A DNA stretch of 64,000 nucleotides from Fagopyrum homotropicum (GCA_033239125.1 BSWB01000005.1:100439994-100503993); one strand, 5' to 3'. Numbered from the stretch's first letter, positions 32,984 through 43,846 are shown. Numbers and translations are program-made. Notes: generated by a model not told the origin, from the sequence alone.

Positions 32984-33599
32984 CTTCCTGTGCTAACACT
33001 ATGTTATTTGATATCAACCTTCCAGGAATGAAGCTTGCTTGTAAAGGGCTCACAATAAAGTTCATAATCGGTTTGAGGTAGTTAGCAAGCATTTTAGTAA
33101 TAACCTTATAAGAGACATTACAGAGGCTTATAGGACGGAATTGTTAAATCAATCCAGGCTTACCCACCTTACCAATAAGCACAATCAACGTTTCATTTGT
33201 CGTCCCTGGAAGCGATCCGGAGGATAGGAAATCGCTAACAAAACGAACCAGGGACGATCCTACCGTAGGCCAAAGCTTCTGGTAAAAATTTTGTTGAAAA
33301 CCATCCGGGCCTGGCGCTTTCAAACCCCCCATACTTCTCACAACAGCTTCAATTTCCAACTCAGAAAAAGGGCGCGCTAAATCAGTTAAATGGGCATGAG
33401 GCTAGGGAATCCTCCTCTCTGGATAGTCCCAAGCAGTGGAAGATCCCTTGGACCATAGAGCTCTTTGAAGTAGTCCGTAGCAAGCTTCTCAAGACGCCCT
33501 TGCTCTAGACATCACTCTCCATCATCGGTCCAGAGAGCTTCAATCCTATTCCCTTGTCGTCAAATAATCGTCAAAAGATGAAAGAACGAAGTGTTCCTA
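32984..33599 (-). pseudogene. LINE RT N-terminal part
   Basis: SMGGLKAPGPDGFQQNFYQK and the downstream FIPGRLISNNIVLAQEV are the fingers region of the L1 RT. The part lies between the two insertions and aligns with 1560-2120 of the other LINE. Stops near 33145 and 33395 interrupt it. Confidence 0.88.
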
Positions 33600-34421
33600 T
33601 GATGTGAGCCCACCGGACTTAAGCAACGAGACTGATGTGACCGCACCAAGATCAGCACCACCTCTCGCTCGAGCTAGAGTACGCATGCTAGGCCAAACCA
33701 CTTTGACCTACCACCCTTTCAGAGCTTCGACATTTAAGGACGTCCATGACTATCACTTGGTGAACATACTTGAGGCGATTGAGGATGCCGGATCACTTTA
33801 AACCTAGATGTAACCTTTTGTTTTATTTTATGTGGTCATGCTTGACTTTATTTCATGGTTTAAAACCACTTTAGTTGGGTTTCTTTCAGCCACGTTTTTG
33901 GAATCTTGGAGCTCTAATATGGCGGGCCATATGAATGGTTTTTAGGCCATTTATTGCTTGAAGTTGTTGGTTGAAAGACCCTAGGCTTTCCTTCATTAAG
34001 TATCCAACTCTTGAACTACTTGTAAGCTATTATTGTGGGGAGTTGGTGCTGAATTTTTCATCCATATAAGACCATCTCCTACCCACGCTTTTAGGCAGAT
34101 TATACAGTTGAGTTCAATCGAAGTTGTGTTTTCACTTTAAAGCAAAACAAACCTAGAGACTAAGGTGAGAGACCAAGGTTTTGAAACCCACAAGGTGAGA
34201 GGCTGAGTGGTGTCCTTACGGTACGAGGCTAGGAGGACAAAGGAGGTCTAATTTCCGAAGTGAGATTCCGAGAAAAGAAGAACTCGAGCCAAGGAGATCC
34301 AAGGTGCGAGGCTGGACGATTCCTTGCTTGGCATATCCCTATAAATCGAAAATACACAAAAGAAATCGGCGGAGGAACAATACCGGCGGATCCTTGCGTT
34401 CAACGGACGAAGAGCGCATCA
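33600..34421 (+). repeat. 5' LTR of the CRM-like gypsy
   Basis: It runs TGATGTGAGCCCACC to GAGCGCATCA. A TATA-like CATATAAGACC lies near 34062. Its first 200 bp encode the same C-terminal tail (SPPDLSNETDVTAPRSAP...) as the 3' LTR, still open for 65 codons. Confidence 0.95.
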
Positions 34422-34423
34422 AG

Positions 34424-34437
34424 TGGTATCAGAGCCC
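34424..34437 (+). promoter_or_regulatory. Primer binding site, initiator Met-tRNA type
   Basis: TGGTATCAGAGCCC begins two bases after the LTR end. It matches the classic plant LTR-element primer site complementary to the 3' end of initiator methionine tRNA. Confidence 0.92.
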
Positions 34438-34689
34438 AACGGTGCGAGTTCCTCAAGCTTTCGGGGTACGAATTGCTTACCTAAACTTGTTTTTAGTTTT
34501 TTCAATTTTGAGTAGTTCCCCAAAATTTTGTGTTTACAATCTTCTTTCTTGTGAGCCTTTAGAGAGATCTTGTTGACCTTTTATTCAAAAAAAAAACGAA
34601 AAGCATATCTTATAGCATCCAGTAAAGTCAAAAAAAAAAAAAACGAACGAAACAAAAGAAAAGAAAAGAAAGAAAAAAAAAAAAGAAAG

Positions 34690-34795
34690 TTGTTTGAGTG
34701 TTCTTGAGTGTTATCAAAGTTGTTCTTGAAAATTTGTTTGTTATCAAAGTTGTTCTTGAAATTTGTTATCAAAGTTGTTCTTGAGTGTTCTAGCC
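34690..34795 (+). repeat. Short tandem repeat in gypsy leader
   Basis: TTATCAAAGTTGTTCTTGA occurs three times at about 34713, 34741 and 34766, with related TTGTTTGAGTGTTC pieces around. It lies in the untranslated leader between primer site and gag. Confidence 0.75.
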
Positions 34796-35489
34796 ATTCC
34801 AAAACACAACCCACACGTTTTGGGGAAAACGCTTGTTATTGCTTTGACTAACTACTTGTCGGGACTAAGTAAATACTCGCCGGAAGGCTCGTATTTGTTG
34901 TTTGCTTTTCTGAAGTTATATTGCATCGTGGAATACCTTGTTTACCTTGTGCACTACCTTGGAAAATTGGCGAAAATTTGTTACCAAGAGAAATCTTTGT
35001 GTGGAGAGCATTGCCTAAGGCTTTGGAAAAGGTGAGGGAGAGCTTTGCCTCGAAGCAAAGGAAAAGGGGAGTTGTGTGAATCCAAATACTATCAAACACT
35101 TGAGTGAGTGTGAGGAGAAATACACTTGAGAGAGGAGAGAGAGAGAGAACGTTTTTGTCTCTAACCTTTACCGTTGAGTTTGTTTTTTTTGTGATAGGCG
35201 AAAAATCTCGAAAAGGTGAAAAACGGCCGGTTTTGCGGTTTTGCGGAAAAAAGGCGTCCGAACTCAGAATTACAATTGCTATACCTTTCCAAGAAATGAA
35301 ACAGGCCTCCGAGTCCAACTCACCGCTTCCCCGTGACCTAAGGGCTTTTTTAGCCATCCGACACCGTTTCGGTCACGAAACCGGCATTTTTATTACTTTC
35401 GGTTTTTGCCTTTGAACATTTGGTTTTGTTATACCTTTGGACACTTGGTTTTGTTTGTTTCTTTGATTGTTTTGTAGTTCAACAGCAGG

Positions 35490-36560
35490 ATGACATCCGT
35501 CAATGGTAATGGGATCAATCAAGCCGACCCACGTATTGACCGCCTTGAAGCCCAATTCGCGGAACTTCTAAGGAGACTACCTCCCGTCCCACCTGAACAA
35601 AGTCAATGAGGGAGTAACCAGGGACCACGTAGAGGCCGGGATAGGAGTAGGAATGTGAATAGCCATGGGAGCAGAAACCAAGATAGACGCCGAGATAGAG
35701 ACCGGAACAGAAACCGGGACCGTAGTCGACACGATGACTCGGACGATGAAGAAAATCGTGATCACCGCAATAGGAGGCGTTACCATGGATCAAATGTGGA
35801 TGTTTCAAACTTCACCGGAACTGCAGAAGCGGAGACCTACATTGAGTGGGAGACTAAGGCTGAACAAGTCTTCCGTTATTATGATTTTAACGAGTATGAA
35901 AAGATTGAAGCTGCTACTATTCATTTTGTTGATTTTGCTCTAAATTGGTGGCAGGAAGAATTGGAATATGTGGAGGCACATCAACAGCCGCGCATCAACA
36001 CCTGGTTTGAACTCCGTAGAAGGATGCGTGCTCGGTTCATACCTTCGGATTACAAGCAACAATTGTTGCTCAAACTTGAAAGGCTACGTCAAGGTAACCG
36101 AACTCCAAACGATTACCACAAAGAGTTGAGAACTCTCCTTCAGAGATCGGGAACCCGACAGTCCGACGACTATATCCTAGCCAAGTTCCTATCTGGGCTT
36201 AACCCCGATGTGTCCGAAATAGTTGAACAACTCCGACACACAAGCCTAACTGATGCCCTACACCATGCTACCCATGCCTATAATGTCATCCAAAAACGTA
36301 AGGCATCCGGATCAACAAGACGAGGGACAAGTCATGAATCCATTGAACCCTCTCGCAATAATCGTCCTACCCACACAACTGGTTCATCTCCAACAGTAGT
36401 TCCCAAGGCCACCTCCGCCCCTAACCCTAGTATTCCACCAACTCCAGAAACGAGCCGGACTAGGGAAGTGAAGTGCTACAAGTGTTATGATCATGGTCAT
36501 TATGCCCGGGAGTGTCCTAATCCCCGTAAGGTTTTATTGAATGCATTTGGGGAAGAGGTC
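35490..36560 (+). pseudogene. CRM-like gypsy gag
   Basis: The start is ATG at 35490 (MTSVNGNGINQADPRIDRLE); a premature TGA near 35607 is the only break before the knuckle. The retrotransposon gag core (TYIEWETKAEQVFRYYDFNE, NWWQEELEYVEA, FLSGLNPDVSEIVEQLRHTS) spans about 35830-36290. The CCHC knuckle CYKCYDHGHYARECP is at about 36475-36520. The N terminus is Arg/Asp-rich. Gag forms the virus-like particle. Confidence 0.92.
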
Positions 36561-37170
36561 ACTGAGAATCATGAATCCGAAGACGACTATGAAACAGTAG
36601 CTCCAATCATAAACGGTGTTGAAGTAGAAGCTCGTGCTCCTGTGGGAGATTTCTGCCTTGTCACAAAAAAGGCCCTACAAGCAAGCGAACTTGTTCCCGA
36701 TGTCTCACAAAGGGAGAATCTCTTTAACACTCGTTGTTTAATTTCGGGACAATTGTTTACTGTTATTATTGATAGTGGGTCTTGCTGTAACATTGTTATT
36801 CAGGAGGTCGTTGCACATCTAGGACTCAAAACGAAGGCGCACTCACAACCTTATTCGCTCCAATGGCTCAACACCAACACTCCCCTTCAACTCAAGGAGC
36901 AATGTTTTGTTCACTTTGCCATCGGACCATACCAAGACAACGTTGTTTGTGTCGTGCTTCCAATCACAGCTTGCCATCTCTTACTTGGGAGACCATGGCA
37001 GTTTGACCGAAGGGTGTTTCATGATGGTTACACCAACATATACTTCTTCGCCATGGCCGGGAAGAAAGTAAAACTCATGCCCCTCAACCCATCTGAGATC
37101 ATGGAAGACCACATGTGTAGAGAAATGAAGAGGTTGAAGAAAGTTGAGGCACAAGGACAAAGGGGAAGAC
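36561..37170 (+). pseudogene. CRM-like gypsy aspartic protease
   Basis: LISGQLFTVIIDSGSCCNIV carries the DSGS catalytic motif at about 36767-36785, and LLLGRPWQFDRRV is at about 36980-37015. It is in frame with gag. A frameshift at about 37160 separates it from RT. Confidence 0.9.
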
Positions 37171-37171
37171 T

Positions 37172-38041
37172 AAGATGGTTCTTGACCCCAAGACCGTACT
37201 TACCGCACGGCTACACGATGCCCGTCGAGCCCTACAAATGGGGGATATTTGCTTCCTTCTTATTTGTGTAACTGCTTTATCTACTAGGGAAGCTAATGAT
37301 TTGTCTTTGCCTTCTTGTATTTCAGGGCTACTTGAGGAGTTCAAGGAGATTATGCCCGAAGAGATTCCCCCGGGACTACCCCCTATCCGAGGCATAAAAC
37401 ATCAAATTGACTTCATACCCGGATCAACCCTTCCAAATCGGCCCGCATATCGAGCCAACCCGGTGGAAACAAAGGAGCTACAAGCCCAAGTGGAGGACCT
37501 TTTGAGTAAGGGATACATTCGGGAGAGCTTGAGTCCATGTGCCGTTCCTGTGCTATTGGTACCTAAGAAAGATGGGAGTTGGAGGATGTGCGTCGACTGT
37601 CGTGCCATCAACCAAATAACTGTAAGGTACCGACATCCTATTCCTCGTCTTGATGATATGTTAGATGAACTTTTCGGTGCTGCTCTTTTCTCTAAAATAG
37701 ACCTTCGGAGTGGATATCATCAGATTAGGATGCATAAGGGTGATGAATGGAAAACTGCTTTCAAAACTAATTATGGATTATATGAGTGGCTTGTAATGCC
37801 TTTTGGATTAACAAATGCACCTAGTACGTTTATGCGCCTAATGAACCATGTCCTACGTGATTTCTTAGGAGAATTTATTGTGGTGTATTTTGATGACATC
37901 TTAGTTTATAGTCGGACGTTGGATGAGCATGTTGAACATTTGAGAAGTGTATTTCTTGTGCTTAAAGAACAACATTTATTTGTAAACTTTAAGAAATGCC
38001 ATTTTTGCTTGGACTCTGTGGTTTTTTGGGTTTTGTGGTAG
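37172..38041 (+). pseudogene. CRM-like gypsy reverse transcriptase
   Basis: RT blocks are complete: VPVLLVPKKDGSWRMCVD, DELFGAALFSKIDLRSGYHQ, LVMPFGLTNAPSTFMRLMNH, and the active site VVYFDDILVYSRTLDEH near 37880-37925. The frame breaks at about 38030 in a run of T. Confidence 0.95.
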
Positions 38042-38690
38042 GAAAGGAAGGCTTGCGAGTGGACGAAGAGAAGACCAAGGCCATATCAGAATGGCCACGT
38101 CCGACAACGGTCCCTCACATACGGAGTTTCCTTGGACTTGCCGGGTTCTATAGGAGATTCGTTCGGGACTTTAGCACCATTGCCGCCCCCCTTACCGAGT
38201 TGACCAAGAAGGGCGTGCGATTTGAGTGGGGATCCGTTCAAGAGGAGTCCTTTATGATACTTAGAGAGCGGCTGACCCATGCCCCCGTTCTTGTGCTTCC
38301 GGACTTCTCGAAAACCTTTGAGATAGAGTGTGACTCTTCGGGAATCGGGATTGGAGGAGTTTTGATGCAGGAGGGACGCCCCGTGGCATACTTTAGCGAG
38401 AAACTGGGAGGAGCCGCCTTGAACTACCCAACATACGACAAGGAGTTATATGCATTGGTTCGGGTCCTCTAGGTTTGGGAGTACTATCTTCTACCTCGTG
38501 AATTTATTATACATTCTAATCACGAGTCGTTGAAGTATTTGAGAGGACAAGCCAAGTTGAACAAACGTCATGCACGATGGGTGGAGTATATTGAAGCTTT
38601 TCCATATGTGGTGCGCTACAAGAAGGGAAAGGACAACATCGTAGCCGATGCATTATCTCGTAGGTACACACTTCTATCTTCCTTAGACGC
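37996..38690 (+). pseudogene. CRM-like gypsy RNase H
   Basis: It starts in the connection region (FLGLAGFYRRFVRDFST) and continues with FEIECDSSGIGIGGVLMQEG and LNYPTYDKELYALVRVL. A TAG follows at 38470. The rest (VWEYYLLPREFIIHSNHESL, then VADALSRR) reads on in the same frame. A single substitution could account for this stop. Confidence 0.92.
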
Positions 38691-39985
38691 ATGCGTTTTG
38701 GGTTTTGGACTGATTCGTGACTTATATGCTCTTGATGTGGACTTCCGGGACATTTTTGCGCTTTGTTTGCGCTCTAGTAGTGACTCTCATGCTAGTAGTT
38801 ATTACATTCATGATGGATATTTGTTTAGAGCTTCTAGGTTATGTTTGCCTACTTGTTCTTTGAGAGCTTTGATTGTTTTAGAGGCCCATGGAGGGGGATT
38901 GATGGGTCATTTTGGGGTTACGAAGACTTTAGGCATATTGAGAGAACACTTTTATTGGCCTAAGATGAGAAGTGATGTTGAGAGATGTTGTGCTAGTTGT
39001 GTACCTTGTCGCAAGGCTAAGTCAAAGGCTAACACTCATGGATTATACTTACCCTTGCCTATTGCTAGCTCTCCTTGGGAAGACATTTCCATGGATTTTG
39101 TTCTAGGATTACCTCGTTCTAGGAGAGGACATGATTCCATTTTTGTGATTGTTGATAGGTTTTCTAAGATGGCGCATTTTATTGCTTGTAGTAAATCTGA
39201 TGATGCGTCAAATGTGGCTAATCTTTTTTTTGAGCATATTGTTAAGCTGCATGGGATACCTAGGTCAATTGTGTCGGCCGAGACTCTAAGTTCCTTAGCT
39301 ATTTTTGGAAGACACTTTGGGCCAAGATGGGGACGAAGTTGTGCTTTTCGACTTCTTGTCATCCCCAAACGGATGGACAAACTGAGGTAGTAAACCGGAC
39401 TCTTGGCACCTTGCTTCGTACTATGATGGATACTAACTTGTGCAGGTGGGAGGATTGTTTGCCCTTGGTGGAGTTTGCATATAATCGGGCTATTCATTCG
39501 ACGACCAAGAAGTCCCCTTTTGAAATTGTTTATGGCAAGAATCCTCTTACTCCGCTGGATTTGACTCCTCAACCGGCTCCGCAACCCGTTGATGTGGATG
39601 GGCAATCTAGAGCTGAGTTTGTGAAAGGTTTGTATGAGCGGGTCCGAATCCAATTAGAAAAACGTACCGAGCAATATGTCCAGCTAGCCAACAAAGGGCG
39701 CCGGGAAATGCTTTTCATGGAAGGAGACCTCGTGTGGGTCCATTTGAGGAAGGATCGCTTTCCTTCTATTCGGCAATCTAAGCTCAACCCAAGAGAGGAT
39801 GGTCCTTTCCGGGTCCTTGAGAAGATTAACGATAACGCATATCGCATTGAACTTCCTACTAAGTATGGTGTCCATAATGTGTTTAATGTTGTTGATTTGT
39901 CTCCATTTTATGTAGGTGATGAGGTCGAGGATGCGGAGAACGAGTTGGTGGATTCGGGGTCGAATCCTTTCCAAGGAGGAGGGGA
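38691..39985 (+). pseudogene. CRM-like gypsy integrase
   Basis: The HHCC domain (HGGGLMGHFGVTKTLG, then CCASCVPCRKAK) is at about 38885-39025. The core (MDFVLGLPRSRRGHDSIFVI, VDRFSKMAHFI) follows, with the second Asp region destroyed by a small deletion or frameshift near 39275-39330. The frame resumes at 39327 with HPQTDGQTEVVNRTLGTLLR and the C-terminal GPFRVLEKINDNAYRIELP. No chromodomain follows. Confidence 0.92.
39973..39985 (+). promoter_or_regulatory. Polypurine tract, inside the coding frame
   Basis: AAGGAGGAGGGGA lies immediately before the 3' LTR and encodes part of the reading SNPFQGGGDDVS, so this priming site and the polyprotein overlap. Confidence 0.75.
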
Positions 39986-40808
39986 TGATGTGAGTCCGCC
40001 GGACTTAAGCAACGAGACTGATGTGACCGCACCAAGATCAGCACCACCTTTCACTCGAGCTAGAGCACGCATGCTAGGCCAAACCACTTTGACCTACCAC
40101 CCTTTCAGAGCTCCGACATTTAAGGACGTCCATGACTATCACTTGGTGAACATACTTGAGGCGATTGAGGATGCCAGATCACTTTAAACCTAAATGTAAC
40201 CTTTTGTTTTATTTTATGTGGTCATGCTTGACTTTATTTCATGATTTAAAACCACTTTAGTTGGGTTTCTTTCAGCCACGTTTTTGGAACCTTGGAGCTC
40301 TAATGTGGCCGGCCATATGAATGGTTTTTAGGCCATTTATTGCTTGAAGTTGTTAGTTGAAAGACCCTAGGCTTTCCTTCATTTAGTATCCAACTCTTGA
40401 ACTACTTGTAAGCTATTATTGTGGGGAGTTGGTGCTGAATTTTTCAGCCATATAAGACCATCTCCTACCCACGTTTTTAGGCAGATTATAGAGTTGAGTT
40501 CAATCGAAGTTGTGTTTTCACTTTAAAGCAAAACAAACCTAGAGACTAAGGTGAGAGGCCAAGGTTTCGAAACCCACAAGGTGAGAGGCTGAGTGGTTGT
40601 CCTTACGGTGCGAGGCTAGGAGGACAAAGGAGGTCTAATTTCCGAAGTGAGATTCCGAGGAAAGAAGAACTCGAGCCAAGGAGATCCAAGGTGCGAGGCT
40701 GGACGATTCCTTGCTTGGCATATCCCTATAAATCGAAAATACACAAAAGAAATCGACGGAGGAACAACACTGGCGGATCCTTGCGTTCAACGGACGAAGA
40801 GCGCATCA
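39986..40808 (+). repeat. 3' LTR of the CRM-like gypsy, with polyprotein tail
   Basis: It runs TGATGTGAGTCCGCC to GAGCGCATCA. The integrase frame continues 67 codons into it: TRARARMLGQTTLTYHPF near 40055-40105 and ending ILEAIEDARSL at 40187. The TRARAR motif recalls the tail of CRM-clade integrases. Confidence 0.95.
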
Positions 40809-40813
40809 TCCTA

Positions 40814-41890
40814 TCACCACAAGACAACTATTTTTGTCATGATTTTTGACACCATATGATCTCCTCTTGCTCTAGGACTTTATCAAGCTCACCCCCAACA
40901 GTTCTTTCTTCAATCAGCCTCAAGTCAGTTGGTTGGATCGCAAGGTTAACATATATCTCACCCAACCTCCGCAGAAGACCCTCTTTCCGACGTTGAGTAC
41001 TTCCAAAAGTCTCCCTATTCCATGCTTTCAACACCACATGTAACATCTTAAGTGCTTAAGGGAGACAACTCAACGCTTCCCAGACACTCGCTACAAGTTG
41101 CTCAAACTCTAGGTGAGTAAACCACGCTATTGGAAATCGGAATGGCCGTCGCTTAGGGTTACTTGTACTCCCATTTTTGAGGCAAAAGAGCAGTGGGTTA
41201 TGGTCGGAACAAAGACAAGGTAGATGTCGGACCGAAGCCATAGGCCATTTAAGTCTGCCCTCCGGATTCGTTTAAGACCTTGTTGAGTCTCTTTGAGATC
41301 CTGGTCGTAGACGACCGTCCTCTTGACCAAGTAAACTGTGACCCGATGTAGCCGATATCAATAAGGTGATTTGCATCCACCCAATTCCCGAAGGCTACTG
41401 ATGTTTGAGAAAGACGATTTGACCCTCTGAGACTCTCCTTGATACATTTGGTGACATTCATATCGCCCCTCGTAAAGACTGGAAAACTCCATTCCGTGAT
41501 AATGGAAGCGATCCTCTCCCACACCCTACCTCTTCGGCTGCGACCAGGGTCAATATAAGTGACAATAAGAGTGAATGCCTTATCCCCCTACCCTACCATT
41601 GCATGAATAAACTGCCTCTCCTTGTTCACTACTTGAATCGTGCAGCTCAAGAAATCCCACAAAATCCATATACCTCCACTTTGTCCTATTGCTTCAACCC
41701 TCTCTCTAGAGTCAAAATCAATGCTATCACAGATATTATCAGCTACCCTACCGGCACAATGAGTCTCAAAAAGAGCCACAAAGTTCGGCTTGTGTTTTCG
41801 TATCATGTATCTCATCGACCTTCGGAAACTTTTCTTCACCGTTTCGAAGCTGTTCAATAACAAACCTATCATCATAACTGATAGTGAGTT
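40814..41890 (-). pseudogene. LINE endonuclease domain, minus strand
   Basis: It reads right to left. RRSMRYMIRKHKPNFVALFE is near 41820, VEAIGQSGGIWILWDFL near 41690, and RGDMNVTKCIKESLRGSN near 41470. SQFTWSRGRSSTTRISKRL follows near 41340, with SDHNPLLF near 41195, where the catalytic SDH is intact, unlike in the other LINE. Two or three frame changes break it. Confidence 0.9.
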
Positions 41891-42560
41891 GCTACTACCC
41901 GATAAGCTTATGGTTGAGAATCAATGATCAAAGAGACATGTGATCCCAAAATCTTGCCAACATTGTCTTCTCCCAAATACTCCCTTGGTTTTAGTTGTCC
42001 TGAGTTTGATTTTCCTGATCCATCCATAGATGCAGTCGTAAACACTGCGTTCACTGTAATTGTCCTATTCAGAATTCGAACATGCTGGTGGGGTATCACC
42101 TTCCTCCGGTTCGTTTACTGTGACTCTACCCGGCTCGATTCTGGTGGACGTCCTTCTTTCTGTTGTGGTTGATACGCTTCTTTTTCTGAACGCCCACCAT
42201 GTTAAAATCTTACTCTTTTCTTGGTCGGGATTGTCAACCCTTCTTCTACCCCTTGACCTTGATTATCTTTGGCAGACTGTTTGCCCTTACCTCATAAGCT
42301 TTTTTTATTCCCCGTTATGGCCATCTGCTTCTCTTCATATCCATGCTTAACCACAGCATGCACCGCTCTTCCCTTTCCTCCCATCAATGACTTACCCAGA
42401 CCGTTTTGCTTGCGCCGAGGTACCACCATCCAAGAGACATGCCATTCATCTTCCTTCTCCTCATTCTCTCCACCTGGTTACTTGGGCCAGTCTGGTGGTC
42501 GCCCTCTACTGCCATTTTCTCAACCAGCTCGACCATTACTTCATTAGCATTTTTAAAAGA
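41891..42560 (-). pseudogene. LINE ORF1 C-terminal remnant and inter-ORF spacer
   Basis: On minus, a basic stretch with GENEEKEDEWHVSWMVVPRR (about 42470-42410) and GKSLMGGKGRAVHAVVKHGY resembles the C-terminal part of plant L1 ORF1 proteins. It is followed by a spacer up to the endonuclease. Several stops are present. The 5' part of ORF1 is missing, so this copy is 5'-truncated near 42560. Confidence 0.55.
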
Positions 42561-43603
42561 CTAAATGTATGGGCCGGTGTTACTCGTCCGCCTATAAATC
42601 ACATATTTTTAAAATAAATAAAATCGGTCATAAAATTTATATTATTATCCAAAAAATACTCATTCTTTTGAACTTTCACAACTAATGAATATTGTTATAA
42701 AATTCGTATTTTGTTAGGTAATTTTATATAAATAGAGCATAGTTTAGTGGTTGGTTTCATAATTTTTTCCATACATTGAAAAACCGGAAGTCTCTAATCA
42801 ATGTGTATCGTTATGTATACGAGGCAGTTGTCACATTAACTTTGGTAGGGAAAAAATGAGTTACATTAACTTTGGTAGGGAAAAAATGATACTCCGTAAA
42901 TGTTTTCGTAACATTATGTAAATAATACTTTGCGAACTTTAATACACATAAATTTGTGGCGTTTTTGATGAAATGGACCATTTTGCCTATAATATTTACT
43001 ATATTGTTCCCCACCTTTTCCAGCTTTGTAATTTAGGCCCAAAAAATAATCATTGCCATTAACTTTTGCATCTCATCTAATTTGATATATTTGACATTTG
43101 ATTTTTGTATTTCCACTTACTACACAAATGCACAATTCTCAATATGCACACTTTCTCACCTTCTACCCAAAAATTCGTTTACCCAGAAACGTCACTGTCA
43201 TACCCAACATAAATTTGTCAAACTACACAAACATACTCAAAAATACACATACCCAAAAAACTAAAATATCAAAAAAAATATCATACCCATAAATTGGGTA
43301 GTATTTTGTTTTGTAAAATATTCATACCCAATGCATACTCTATTTTTCACTCTTGAATTTAAGTCACATTTAATACTAAAAGCATATCCAATTTGAATTT
43401 GTCATACCCAAATTTTAGACAAATCGATATTGTACACAAACATCAATATCAAATGACATTTGGTCATTATAACACACTTTGGGTACCCATAAAACATACC
43501 CACATTCACTTTAAACATACATAACAATAAGAAACATACCACAAAAATAATAAACATATACCCAATAAAATAATCATACCCATAAATTGGGTAACATTTT
43601 ACC
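42561..43603. other. AT-rich stretch with small duplications, no gene seen
   Basis: A direct tandem repeat CATTAACTTTGGTAGGGAAA (then AAATGA) lies at about 42834-42890. From 43190 to 43600 the phrase CATACCCA recurs many times, twice as the inverted-repeat phrase TACCCATAAATTGGGTA. Short Thr/His/Lys-rich open stretches here have no domain. Confidence 0.55.
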
Positions 43604-43846
43604 TGTAACACCGCACAAAATTGTCATCCCGCATCATATGAATGGGGATTTATGTTTCACTTATAAGGATAGGTTGCTACCCATGTCAACAAGAATTCTT
43701 CTTTGCCAGTGGTAGAGTGAGGACAAATAACTTTGGAGTTAAGCGTTCTCGTGCGGGAGAAATTTCAGGATGGGTGACCTCCTGAGAAGTTTCTGCGCAA
43801 GCATGGTTGACATGGGGACAACGTTCCTAGGACCTTGGGTCTTACA
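43604..43846 (+). mobile_element. Cassandra-like TRIM solo LTR with 5S rRNA sequence
   Basis: It runs TGTAACACCGCACAAA to TTGGGTCTTACA (243 bp), with near-identical flanks TTACC (43599-43603) and TTACA (43847-43851). Positions 43732-43790 match plant 5S rRNA: GGAGTTAAGCGTTCTCGTGC corresponds to the A-box region and GGATGGGTGACCTCCTGAGA (then AGT) to the C-box region. A 5S-bearing LTR with TGTAA/TTACA ends is the hallmark of Cassandra elements. Only one LTR is present, so it is a solo LTR. Confidence 0.9.
43732..43792 (+). promoter_or_regulatory. 5S-rRNA-derived RNA polymerase III internal promoter
   Basis: A box (AGTTAAGCGTTCTCG) and C box (GGATGGGTGACCTCC) are close to the 5S consensus, with some changes between them. 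A 5S gene would need about 60 further conserved bases upstream, which are mostly diverged. This is LTR sequence, not a functional 5S gene. Confidence 0.75.

Larger units (their letters stand above)
33600..40808 (+). mobile_element. Full-length Ty3/gypsy element, CRM-like, TSD TCCTA
   Basis: TCCTA flanks the element at 33595-33599 and 40809-40813. The LTRs (822 and 823 bp) differ at about 27 positions by hand count, about 97% identity, making it the younger of the two complete gypsy elements. It has a Met-tRNA-type primer site, and the order gag, protease, RT, RNase H, integrase with no chromodomain. The reading frame at the 3' end continues into the LTR, and the LTR starts TGATG. Both traits are known from the CRM (centromeric retrotransposon) clade. 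A few frameshifts and stops make it non-functional. Confidence 0.95.
28385..42560 (-). mobile_element. L1-type LINE, better preserved, split by two LTR insertions
   Basis: Reading right to left it holds an ORF1 C-terminal remnant, endonuclease, RT, zf-RVT and RNase H, homologous to the LINE at 479-4562. Removing the solo LTR (30892-32978) and the gypsy element (33600-40808) joins the LINE sequence at the duplicated target sites, giving about 4.9 kb. The 3' end near 28385-28440 contains ATCAAAAATAAGCAC on minus without a long poly(A). Confidence 0.93.

Noticed and set aside
43082..43292. Short Thr/His-rich open frames on plus
   Set aside because: AT-rich, CATACCCA-repeat-derived translations with no domain and no expression signals.
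43732..43792. A functional 5S rRNA gene
   Set aside because: Only about 60 bp match 5S, the 5' half is diverged, and the segment lies within LTR ends flanked by a near-perfect 5-bp duplication.
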